In this document: positions 25,813-33,266 of the stretch, in pieces | Layout: every line of letters starts with the position of its first letter | Numbering within the stretch: the first letter of the stretch is position 1 | Source of the DNA: Mucilaginibacter endophyticus | GTDB lineage: Bacteria > Bacteroidota > Bacteroidia > Sphingobacteriales > Sphingobacteriaceae | Length of the DNA: 64,000 nt | Reading direction: 5' to 3' | NCBI RefSeq assembly: GCF_003351025.1 | Contig: NZ_QPCG01000006.1 | Span: 354,040-418,039, forward strand | The notes under the pieces: generated by a model | Told to the model about the DNA's origin: nothing | Database searches by the model: none | The model's input: the letters and a program-made list of their open reading frames with translations, nothing else | Program-made: the position numbers and the translations under genes

Positions 25813-26212
25813 AAATTGCTTTTTTAATTATACGTTTAATTAATTGGCGCAAAGATAATTATTGAGGCAATCACTAATGTTAAGTTAACGTTAACAATCA
25901 TTATATATTTATCAACATTTTACATCATAAATACAAAAACCATAAAACAATGGTCACAAACAATGAAAATATGATAAATAATATGGTTTAAATCATATGC
26001 AAACTCAACGGTTAAATTAACAGCACCTATTTTATGACACAGCGCAGATATAAATCCTCCGGGACAAGTCATATATACCGGCGGTATATTTTTGGTTTCA
26101 GCCCTTTTTATTTAGATTTGGCCTTCGAAAAAATAGGGGCCTGCGGAAAAACCACAAAAGTCCGCGATACTTATTTACCTTTGAAACGAAATTAAAGTAT
26201 ATCAATAATAAT
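25813..26212. promoter_or_regulatory. Divergent promoter region, receptor and lpd
   Basis: 400 bases without a gene. Candidate -7 boxes are TATCTTTG on the minus strand (25850-25857, 38 bases before the receptor ATG) and TACCTTTG on the plus strand (26176-26183, 30 bases before lpdA). A 17-base palindrome, ATATACC-GGC-GGTATAT, at 26073-26089 is operator-like. The rest is AT-rich. Confidence 0.5.
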
Positions 26213-27604
26213 ATGGATTACGATGTAATTGTTATTGGGTCTGGTCCGGGTGGCTATGTTGCTGCTATCCGCGCTTCCCAGCTTGGTTTAAAAACCGCCA
26301 TTGTCGAAAAAGAATCATTAGGTGGCATCTGTTTGAACTGGGGTTGTATCCCAACCAAGGCTTTATTAAAAAGCGCCCAGGTTTTTGAATACCTTAACCA
26401 CAGTACCGATTATGGTATTAAAATTAACGGCGCCGGCGAAGTTGATTTTGCCTCAGTTGTTAAAAGAAGCCGTAACGTTGCCGATGGCATGAGCAAAGGC
26501 GTTCAGTTTTTGATGAAGAAAAACAAGATTGATGTTCTTGTTGGCTTTGGTAAATTGAAAAGCAAAGGTGTTGTAGAAGTTAAAGCTGCCGATGGTTCGG
26601 CTAAAACCTACAGCGCAAAACACATTATATTAGCTACAGGCGGTCGCTCGCGCGAGTTGCCTAACCTTAAACAAGACGGCAAAAAGGTTATTGGTTACCG
26701 CCAAGCCATGGTATTGCCGCAGCAACCAAAATCAATGATCGTAGTTGGTTCTGGCGCCATCGGTATCGAGTTTGCTTATTTTTATAACGCAATAGGTACC
26801 AAAGTTACCGTTGTTGAATACCTTGATAACATTGTTCCGCTTGAGGACGAAGATGTATCAAAAGCATTGAACCGCATCCTTAAAAAACAAGGCATCAATA
26901 TCATGACCAGCTCAAATGTTGAGTCGGTTGATGCCAGCGGCGATCTGTGCAAAGTAACTGTAAAAACAGCTACCGGCACCGAAACCCTTGAAGCTGAAAT
27001 CGTTCTTTCTGCAGTAGGTATCGCTACTAACCTTGAAGGCATTGGCCTTGAAGAAAACGGCGTTAAAACCGATCGTGGTAAAGTATTGGTTGATGATTTT
27101 TACCGCACCAACGTTGAAGGCGTTTATGCTATCGGCGATATTGTTAAAGGCCAGGCCCTCGCTCACGTAGCTTCTGCCGAAGGCATCATCTGCGTTGAAA
27201 AAATTGCAGGTGAAAACCCTCACCCGCTTGATTATAACAACATCCCGGGCTGTACTTATTGCTCGCCTGAAATTGCTTCTGTTGGCTACACCGAAAAAGC
27301 AGCTAAAGAAGCCGGTTACGAAATTAAAGTTGGTAAATTCCCATTCTCAGCTTCAGGTAAAGCAAGTGCTGCCGGTGCTAAAGATGGCTTTGTAAAAGTG
27401 ATATTTGATGCCAAATACGGCGAGTTTTTAGGAGCTCACATGATTGGCTACAATGTTACCGAAATGATTGCCGAAGTAGTTACCGCACGCAAGCTGGAAG
27501 CTACCGGTCATGAGATCATCAAATCGGTACACCCTCACCCAACCATGAGCGAAGCTGTAATGGAAGCAGCTGCAGAAGCTTACGGCGAATGTATCCACTT
27601 GTAA
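26213..27604 (+). CDS. lpdA: Dihydrolipoyl dehydrogenase (E3)
   Basis: 463 residues, a typical length. FAD- and NAD-dependent disulfide oxidoreductase that reoxidises lipoamide in pyruvate, 2-oxoglutarate and branched-chain dehydrogenase complexes and in glycine cleavage. The FAD-binding GSGPGGYVAAIRAS motif is at residues 9-22, the redox pair in GGICLNWGCIPTK (C42, C47), the NAD-binding GSGAIGIEFAYF near 177, the second FAD contact YAIGDIV, and the C-terminal catalytic HPHPTMSEAVMEA. It is monocistronic here, away from E1/E2 genes. An AGTC-rich inverted repeat follows the stop. Confidence 0.97.
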   Translation: MDYDVIVIGSGPGGYVAAIRASQLGLKTAIVEKESLGGICLNWGCIPTKALLKSAQVFEYLNHSTDYGIKINGAGEVDFASVVKRSRNVADGMSKGVQFLMKKNKIDVLVGFGKLKSKGVVEVKAADGSAKTYSAKHIILATGGRSRELPNLKQDGKKVIGYRQAMVLPQQPKSMIVVGSGAIGIEFAYFYNAIGTKVTVVEYLDNIVPLEDEDVSKALNRILKKQGINIMTSSNVESVDASGDLCKVTVKTATGTETLEAEIVLSAVGIATNLEGIGLEENGVKTDRGKVLVDDFYRTNVEGVYAIGDIVKGQALAHVASAEGIICVEKIAGENPHPLDYNNIPGCTYCSPEIASVGYTEKAAKEAGYEIKVGKFPFSASGKASAAGAKDGFVKVIFDAKYGEFLGAHMIGYNVTEMIAEVVTARKLEATGHEIIKSVHPHPTMSEAVMEAAAEAYGECIHL

Positions 27605-27631
27605 GCTAAAAGTCTTAAGTTCTAAGTCTGA

Positions 27632-27677
27632 AGCCCGAAGTTCTGAACTTTCATTTATGAGTTCAAAACTTCGGGCT
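27632..27677 (+). terminator. Hairpin after lpdA, terminator-like
   Basis: AGCCCGAAGTTCTGAACT (27632-27649) pairs with AGTTCAAAACTTCGGGCT (27660-27677), one mismatch, followed by TCTTCTTTATT. The arms also belong to the AGTC/GAAGT-type repeat words at 27606-27735, so it may be a repeat acting as a terminator. Confidence 0.65.
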
Positions 27678-27734
27678 TCTTCTTTATTATTATAATATAT
27701 TTGACTGCAGACTTCGAACTTAAAACTTACGACT

Positions 27735-28574
27735 TTGAATTTACATACCATCGATACCGGCTTTTTTAAATTAGATGGCGGAGCTATGTTTGGCGTTGTC
27801 CCGAAAACCATCTGGAATAAAACCAACCCTGCCGATGAAAACAATCTTTGTACCTGGGCCATGCGCTGCCTGCTGGTTGAGCATGAAAACCGGCTGATAC
27901 TAATTGATACAGGCATAGGCAATAAGCAAAGCGAAAAGTTTTTCAGCCATTATTACCTACATGGCGATGCAAGCATGGATAATTCACTGGCTTCATTGGG
28001 CTTTCACCGGGATGATATTACTGATGTGTTTTTAACCCACCTACACTTCGATCACGTTGGCGGGGCTGTTGTAAGGGACGGAGAAACGCTTTTACCGGCC
28101 TTTAAAAACGCGACCTACTGGAGCAACGCCAAACACTGGGATTGGGCTATAAACCCTAACGAACGCGAAAAGGCGTCCTTTTTCAGGGAAAACATTATGC
28201 CTATACAGGAAAGCGGACAGCTAAAGTTTGTTGACACGACAGATGGCATCCATTTTATGAAAGATTTTGACATCCGCTTTGTATCCGGACACACCGAATC
28301 CATGATGCTGCCGCTTATTAATTATAAAGGGAAACAGATCCTGTATATGGCCGATCTGCTGCCGTCTGTAGGACACTTGCCTATACCTTATGTAATGGCT
28401 TATGACATGTTCCCACTGCAAACGCTTACCGAGAAAAAAGTATTTTTAAACGAAGCACTCGAAAAAGAATACATATTATATTTTGAACACGACCCGGTTA
28501 ACGAATGCTGTACACTACAGCAGACAGAAAAAGGAATAAGAATGAAAGAAGCATTTAAACTGGGGGATGTTTAA
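27735..28574 (+). CDS. MBL-fold metallohydrolase
   Basis: 279 residues. A metallo-beta-lactamase-fold hydrolase, probably cytoplasmic. Zinc-site motifs are LTHLHFDHVGGAV (HxHxDH, near residues 101-110), the loop FVSGHTESMML and FEHDPVNE near the C-terminus. The best start is the TTG at 27735, since it includes the first strands MNLHTIDTGFFKLDGGAMFG; the next ATG (27786) would cut into the fold. The family includes lactonases and other esterases; substrate unknown. It overlaps the repeat-rich stretch after lpdA, which may supply its promoter. Confidence 0.85.
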   Translation: MNLHTIDTGFFKLDGGAMFGVVPKTIWNKTNPADENNLCTWAMRCLLVEHENRLILIDTGIGNKQSEKFFSHYYLHGDASMDNSLASLGFHRDDITDVFLTHLHFDHVGGAVVRDGETLLPAFKNATYWSNAKHWDWAINPNEREKASFFRENIMPIQESGQLKFVDTTDGIHFMKDFDIRFVSGHTESMMLPLINYKGKQILYMADLLPSVGHLPIPYVMAYDMFPLQTLTEKKVFLNEALEKEYILYFEHDPVNECCTLQQTEKGIRMKEAFKLGDV

Positions 28575-28727
28575 GGAGTGTCATAAGATCACCACAAAAA
28601 TCATACCGCTTGGTAATTTGCACAATTATTATTATAAACATGCACAGAATCTTTACACAATAAAAATTAAACCCTCACTATCAAGATGTTACAATATTAA
28701 TTAATGCCATATTTTTTTTCAAAATAC

Positions 28728-28760
28728 TTTAACCAATTGTATTTTTTTAGAACAAATTTG
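28728..28760 (+). promoter_or_regulatory. Candidate rpoD promoter
   Basis: TTTA (28728-28731), a 21-base spacer and CAAATTTG (28753-28760) each differ by one base from the TTTG/TAnnTTTG pattern. The 5' UTR then holds a small hairpin (CTACTC...GAGTAG, about 28775-28796). Confidence 0.4.
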
Positions 28761-28814
28761 TAGATTTACACGTTCTACTCCCTGAACACTGAGTAGAGAG
28801 GCTTAAGAAACTAA

Positions 28815-29675
28815 ATGAGACAACTCAAAATAACGCAATCCATTACCAATCGCGAGTCACAATCGCTTGACAAATATCTGCACGAGATTGGTAAAGTTGA
28901 CCTGATAACTGCTGAAGAAGAAGTAATTTTAGCTCAGAAGATCCGCGAGGGTGACCAGGCGGCATTAGAACGCCTCACCAAAACCAACCTTCGCTTTGTT
29001 GTGTCTGTTGCTAAACAATATCAAAACCAGGGTCTTACCTTAGGCGATTTAATTAACGAAGGTAACCTCGGTTTAATTAAGGCTGCAAAACGTTTTGATG
29101 AAACAAAGGGTTTCAAATTCATTTCATACGCTGTATGGTGGATCCGTCAATCTATATTGCAGGCTATTGCCGAGCAATCACGCATTGTGCGTTTACCGCT
29201 TAACCAGGTAGGTTCATTAAGCAAAATCAGTAAAGCTTTTTCTAAGCTTGAGCAGGAGTATGAGCGTGAGCCATCGCCTGAAGAGCTTGCCGATATATTG
29301 GAAACCACCGTTGATAAGATCTCTGATACACTAAGCAACTCTGGCCGTCATGTATCAATGGATGCGCCGTTTGTACAGGGTGAAGAAAATACGCTGCTTG
29401 ACGTACTGGAAAACCAGGAACCAAACACCGATTCGATCCTGATCAACGAGTCATTATCTGAAGAGATCAAACGTTCACTCTCGACCCTTACCGAGCGCGA
29501 ACGTGAGATCATTGTATTGTTCTTCGGTTTAGGTACCAATCACCCGCTTTCATTAGAGGAAATTGGCGAAAAATTCAACCTTACCCGCGAACGTGTACGC
29601 CAGATCAAGGATAAAGCCTTACAACGCCTTCGTCACACCTCAAGGAGCAAAATCCTTAAATCATACTTAGGTTAA
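28815..29675 (+). CDS. rpoD: Primary RNA polymerase sigma factor (short Bacteroidota RpoD)
   Basis: 286 residues, the length of the primary sigma factor of Bacteroidota, lacking the large N-terminal region 1.1 of E. coli RpoD. Region 1.2 is at about 15-48 (SLDKYLHEIGKVDLITAEEE), region 2 with NLRFVVSVAKQYQ and FISYAVWWIRQSILQAIAEQSR (about 62-125), region 3 at 130-205, and region 4 with the helix-turn-helix SLEEIGEKFNLTRERVRQIKDKAL near 245-270. This factor is known to read the TTTG / TAnnTTTG promoters seen throughout the window. A strong terminator follows. Confidence 0.97.
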   Translation: MRQLKITQSITNRESQSLDKYLHEIGKVDLITAEEEVILAQKIREGDQAALERLTKTNLRFVVSVAKQYQNQGLTLGDLINEGNLGLIKAAKRFDETKGFKFISYAVWWIRQSILQAIAEQSRIVRLPLNQVGSLSKISKAFSKLEQEYEREPSPEELADILETTVDKISDTLSNSGRHVSMDAPFVQGEENTLLDVLENQEPNTDSILINESLSEEIKRSLSTLTEREREIIVLFFGLGTNHPLSLEEIGEKFNLTRERVRQIKDKALQRLRHTSRSKILKSYLG

Positions 29676-29700
29676 TCAAACTTCCACAATAAGATATTTA

Positions 29701-29728
29701 AAAGCCATCGAAAATCGATGGCTTTTTT
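29701..29728 (+). terminator. Terminator after rpoD
   Basis: AAAGCCATCGA-AAA-TCGATGGCTTT, an 11-bp perfect stem followed by TTT, 26 bases past the stop. Confidence 0.9.
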
Positions 29729-29749
29729 GTTGGCTTTACTCTCTTCCTT

Positions 29750-29877
29750 GTCATTTCGAACGAGGAACGAGGAGAAATCTTATACGCCCGGCTAATCCAC
29801 ATGCTTATTGGATTTGCAAAGCGTATAAGATTTCTCTTTCGCCCCTACACCCCCCCTGCCTGCTCAATCGAAATGAC
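29750..29877. repeat. Long interrupted palindrome (GTCATTTCGA family)
   Basis: GTCATTTCGA (29750-29759) and TCGAAATGAC (29868-29877) are the outer arms; inside, GAGAAATCTTATACGC pairs with GCGTATAAGATTTCTC. A 128-base element that reads as two nested stems, a typical intergenic repeat layout in Sphingobacteriaceae. It lies between two terminators, so it would not be in either mRNA. Confidence 0.75.
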
Positions 29878-29909
29878 ATCGTTAAGGAATAACGCTACCT
29901 TATTGCAAA

Positions 29910-29939
29910 AAAAGCGGTGAGTCTAAACTCACCGCTTTT
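29910..29939 (-). terminator. Terminator of sucC
   Basis: On the minus strand AAAAGCGGTGAGT-TTAG-ACTCACCGCTTTT forms a 13-bp stem with flanking T's, 55 bases past the stop. Confidence 0.88.
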
Positions 29940-29993
29940 ATATCTGAAAGATCGGCAACTAATCTCTAGTCACCAACCTCCAATCACTCCAAA

Positions 29994-31187
29994 TTAAAGC
30001 GCTAACACTTCTTTAACACGGTCAGCAGCTTCTTTCAGCAATATAGCCGAGTAAACTTTCAAACCTGAGTTATCGATCAGTTCTTTTGCTTCTGCAGCGT
30101 TTGTGCCTTGTAAACGTACAATAATTGGAACCGGAATATTACCGATTTCTTGGTAAGCGTCAATTACACCTTGTGCTACACGATCACAACGAACAATACC
30201 ACCAAAGATATTAATCAGGATTGCTTTTACGTTGGGATCAGAAAGGATGATATTGAAACCGGCTTTTACAGTTTGCGCGTTAGCGGTACCACCTACATCA
30301 AGGAAGTTGGCAGGCTCGCCACCGGCAATTTTAATGATATCCATGGTAGCCATAGCTAAACCGGCACCATTAACCATACAACCTACGTTACCATCAAGCT
30401 TAACATAGTTAAGGTTTGATTTACTGGCTTCAACCTCGGTTGGATCTTCCTCATCGGTATCACGCATAGCAGCGTAATCAGCATGACGATAAAGCGCGTT
30501 ATCGTCAAGGTTTACCTTAGCGTCAACTGCTAAAATTTTATTATCAGAGGTTTTTAAAACCGGGTTAATTTCAAACTGTGATGAGTCGGTACCTTCATAG
30601 GCTTTATATAAAGCAGCAATGAATTTGGTCATATCTTTAAACGCTTCGCCTTCAAGACCAAGGTTAAAAGCTATTTTACGGGTTTGGAAGCCCTGTAAAC
30701 CAACTTTAGGATCAATCTCTTCTTTAAATATAAGCTCAGGAGTTGAGTGTGCAACTTCTTCAATGTCCATACCGCCTTCGGTACTGTACATGATGATGTT
30801 ACGGCCACGTGCGCGGTCAAGCAGCACGCTCATGTAAAACTCTTTTACAGCGCTTTCGCCAGGATAGTAAACATCCTGTGCTACTAAAACCTTCTTAACT
30901 TTTTTACCTTCCGGACCGGTTTGTGGTGTTACCAGTTGCATACCTAAAATATTGCCTGATAATTCTTTTACCTGATCAATGTTTTTGGCCAACTTAACGC
31001 CGCCGCCTTTACCACGGCCACCTGCGTGGATTTGAGCTTTTATTACTACCCAATCCGAACCGAAGTCTTCTTTCATTTTTTGGGCAGCCTCAACAGCCTG
31101 CTCAACAGTATCGGCTACAATGCCTTCCTGAACTCTAACGCCATAGCTTTTTAATATAGCTTTACCCTGGTATTCGTGAATATTCAT
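29994..31187 (-). CDS. sucC: ADP-forming succinyl-CoA synthetase, beta subunit
   Basis: 397 residues from the ATG at 31185-31187 (MNIHEYQGKAILKSYG is the classic start; the open frame to 31238 is extra). The ATP-grasp subunit of the TCA-cycle enzyme. Seen are the grasp domain motif VVIKAQIHAGGRGKGGGVK, FEINPVLKT and DAKVNLDDNALYRH (Mg/ATP residues), and the C-terminal CoA-ligase domain with LDVGGTANAQTVKAGF, INIFGGIVRCD and RLQGTNAAEAK. sucD is not adjacent on either side, so the two subunits are encoded apart. Confidence 0.96.
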   Translation of the reverse strand: MNIHEYQGKAILKSYGVRVQEGIVADTVEQAVEAAQKMKEDFGSDWVVIKAQIHAGGRGKGGGVKLAKNIDQVKELSGNILGMQLVTPQTGPEGKKVKKVLVAQDVYYPGESAVKEFYMSVLLDRARGRNIIMYSTEGGMDIEEVAHSTPELIFKEEIDPKVGLQGFQTRKIAFNLGLEGEAFKDMTKFIAALYKAYEGTDSSQFEINPVLKTSDNKILAVDAKVNLDDNALYRHADYAAMRDTDEEDPTEVEASKSNLNYVKLDGNVGCMVNGAGLAMATMDIIKIAGGEPANFLDVGGTANAQTVKAGFNIILSDPNVKAILINIFGGIVRCDRVAQGVIDAYQEIGNIPVPIIVRLQGTNAAEAKELIDNSGLKVYSAILLKEAADRVKEVLAL

Positions 31188-31360
31188 GTTTTGAAGAATT
31201 TGCGGTAAAGCTACAATTTTGTTTGAAACGGTAAACACCTTGTTTCAGTTTATTTGCCTTTGTTTGGGTAAATAACATTGTATTTACAAAAGGTTATTAC
31301 TCACAATGGGTTGCCATGAATCAACATTGCCTAAGTACCATACACTTTGCTAAATGCGCC

Positions 31361-31518
31361 GTAGGCGCTACCTGTTTGTAGCAGCATAATGTTCAGTTAA
31401 AATTTTGCCTCGTAGAGGCTACCCTTTCTCATCCGATACAAAATCAAACTTGCAAGGGTAGCCTCTACGAGGCAAAAAAATCATTACAATTACTTTGCTA
31501 CAAACAGGTATCCCCTAC
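31361..31518. repeat. Nested inverted repeat upstream of lolD
   Basis: The inner arms are a perfect 19-bp inverted repeat at 31407-31425 and 31455-31473. The outer arms, TACCTGTTTGTAGCA-like (31361-31383) and TGCTACAAACAGGTA-like (31496-31518), are also complementary, and the ends carry GTAGGCGCTAC and CCCCTACGGGG. The 456-base intergenic space has no gene. Confidence 0.8.
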
Positions 31519-31631
31519 GGGGAATAGAAAAAGAAAAATGCGACTAAACGCATATTTAACATAGATACACAACTCAGCATAAAGCATCACATTATCCCCC
31601 ATCAACCAAACAAATAAATCAGCTAATCCGT

Positions 31632-31639
31632 TACCTTTG
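31632..31639 (+). promoter_or_regulatory. -7 element just before lolD
   Basis: TACCTTTG lies only 4 bases before the ATG, with no clear -33 TTTG. If used, the transcript is leaderless. Confidence 0.5.
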
Positions 31640-31643
31640 TCAA

Positions 31644-32303
31644 ATGCTTAAAGCCAATTCTATCCATAAATCATACGGACAATTACAAATATTAAAAGGC
31701 GTTGACCTTGAGGTACAAAAGGGCGAGATTGTGACCATTGTTGGAGCCTCGGGTGCGGGAAAAAGCTCTCTGCTTAACATATTGGGCACTCTTGACAAGG
31801 CCGATTCAGGCACTTTAACTATCAATGGTATTGAATTAAACAAACTAAACAATAAACAACTGAGCGATTTCCGTAACCGTCAAATCGGCTTCATATTCCA
31901 GTTCCATCATTTACTGGTTGAGTTTAGTGCGTTGGAAAACGTTTGTATCCCGGCTTTTATAGCAGGGAAATCAAAGTCAGACGCCGAAAAAAGAGCAGTC
32001 GAACTGCTTGACCTGCTTGGCTTGAAAGACAGGTTGCATCACAAACCCAATCAGCTATCGGGGGGCGAACAGCAACGGGTAGCGGTAGCCCGTGCACTCA
32101 TCAATAACCCGGCGCTTATTTTTGCCGATGAACCATCAGGAAACCTTGATTCGGTTAACGCCCTTGAGCTTCATGAATTATTTATTAAGTTGAAGAATGA
32201 TTTCAGGCAAACCTTTGTAATTGTTACTCACAATGAAGATCTTGCAAACCTGTCGGACCGTACAGTTACAATGAAGGATGGTTTAATTGTTAACGCCCAC
32301 TAA
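31644..32303 (+). CDS. lolD: Lipoprotein-release-type ABC transporter ATPase (LolD-like)
   Basis: 219 residues, a complete ABC ATPase of the LolD/MacB group. Walker A is VGASGAGKSSLLN (about 34-46), the Q-loop is FIFQFHHLLVEF, the signature LSGGEQQRVAVARALI, Walker B LIFADEPSGNLD and the switch His in IVTHNEDLA. The family energises release of lipoproteins from the inner membrane or macrolide-type export. Its LolC/E-type permease is not next to it, which is common in Bacteroidota. It heads a compact trio with the next two genes: 1-base spacing, then a 1-base overlap. Confidence 0.93.
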   Translation: MLKANSIHKSYGQLQILKGVDLEVQKGEIVTIVGASGAGKSSLLNILGTLDKADSGTLTINGIELNKLNNKQLSDFRNRQIGFIFQFHHLLVEFSALENVCIPAFIAGKSKSDAEKRAVELLDLLGLKDRLHHKPNQLSGGEQQRVAVARALINNPALIFADEPSGNLDSVNALELHELFIKLKNDFRQTFVIVTHNEDLANLSDRTVTMKDGLIVNAH

Positions 32304-32304
32304 C

Positions 32305-32604
32305 ATGAGCATTTTAATTACTGCCGCTACATCAGCACAAGCCTATCAGCTTAAAAACAAACTTGACGGAAAAAATATTATTTTAGGTGATCACATGGAC
32401 CTGCCCGATTTTATGGTTAAAACCGGCCAGATGATCCTGCTGCCTAAACCTGCTTCGGCAAGTTATACGCATGAAATGCTTACGCTTTGCTTAGATAAAG
32501 GCATCGAATCGGTTTATTTATTAAGGCCCGATGAGGCGGAGCTCCTGTTAAAAGCCGAAACCCTTTTTAATGAATACGATATAAAACTACATGTAATTGC
32601 TTAA
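32305..32604 (+). CDS. Small conserved-looking protein coupled to lolD
   Basis: 99 residues from the ATG at 32305 (the frame can be read from 32287). The lolD stop TAA ends 1 base before it, and its own stop TAA shares an A with the next ATG (32604), so translation is probably coupled. It starts with a Rossmann-like strand-turn (MSILITAATSAQAYQLKNKL) and alternates strands and helices to the end (SVYLLRPDEAELLLKAETLF), resembling the N-terminal pre-ATP-grasp fold, but I see no catalytic domain. Function unknown. Confidence 0.75.
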   Translation: MSILITAATSAQAYQLKNKLDGKNIILGDHMDLPDFMVKTGQMILLPKPASASYTHEMLTLCLDKGIESVYLLRPDEAELLLKAETLFNEYDIKLHVIA

Positions 32605-33212
32605 TGGACTATAAGGATATTGATAAACGTAAAACAGCTTTTATTTTTGAATTAGATGATGTGCTTTATCCGGCAAAGGATTATTACTTTCAGGCATATT
32701 ACCTGTTTGCCAATATGCTTGAATATATTGAACTGATAGACGCGAAGGCTGCAACCAAAGTACTAACCGATACGTATATAGCTGAAGGGAAAGATGCTGC
32801 TTTTGATCGTTTAGCTGTTGAATTTCCGGTAGCTGAGCAATACCGCGATAAGTTTGAAAACCTGCTTCTAACTGCCAAATTACCGCTAAAGCTACTTTTA
32901 TACCAAAATGTGCTTACCCTGATGCAGGACATTGTGGTCGACCGTAAGATGCTGTTCATTGTAACCAATGGCAACGTACAGGAACAAGTAAATAAAATAA
33001 AGCAAACTGAATGGCACGGATTGGAAAAATATCTGCGCTGCTATTTTACCGAAGAAACAACGCCCAAACCCGAGCCTGATGTAATAAACCTGCTCATTCA
33101 GGAACATGGCCTTCAGCGTAAAGAAATAGTAATGATAGGAAACTCGGAAACTGACAGACTTTGTGCTGAAGCCAGCGGCGTAGACTTTATCAGTGTGGAA
33201 GACTTTTTATAA
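32604..33212 (+). CDS. HAD-like hydrolase with altered nucleophile
   Basis: 202 residues with the HAD fold. Motif I reads FIFELDDVLYP, with E16 where the catalytic Asp normally stands (the usual form is DLDDTLYP). Motif II is LFIVTNGN, the motif III Lys is in TPKPEPD, and motif IV is MIGNSETD instead of the common GDSETD. The conserved cap helix region is short (residues 22-95). Loss of the nucleophile predicts little or no phosphatase activity; a structural or binding role is possible. The ATG overlaps the previous stop by one base. Confidence 0.85.
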   Translation: MDYKDIDKRKTAFIFELDDVLYPAKDYYFQAYYLFANMLEYIELIDAKAATKVLTDTYIAEGKDAAFDRLAVEFPVAEQYRDKFENLLLTAKLPLKLLLYQNVLTLMQDIVVDRKMLFIVTNGNVQEQVNKIKQTEWHGLEKYLRCYFTEETTPKPEPDVINLLIQEHGLQRKEIVMIGNSETDRLCAEASGVDFISVEDFL

Positions 33213-33266
33213 CATTACCTATAACATACTTAATAACCAGGCGTTTAAATATTAAAATTCAAGCTT

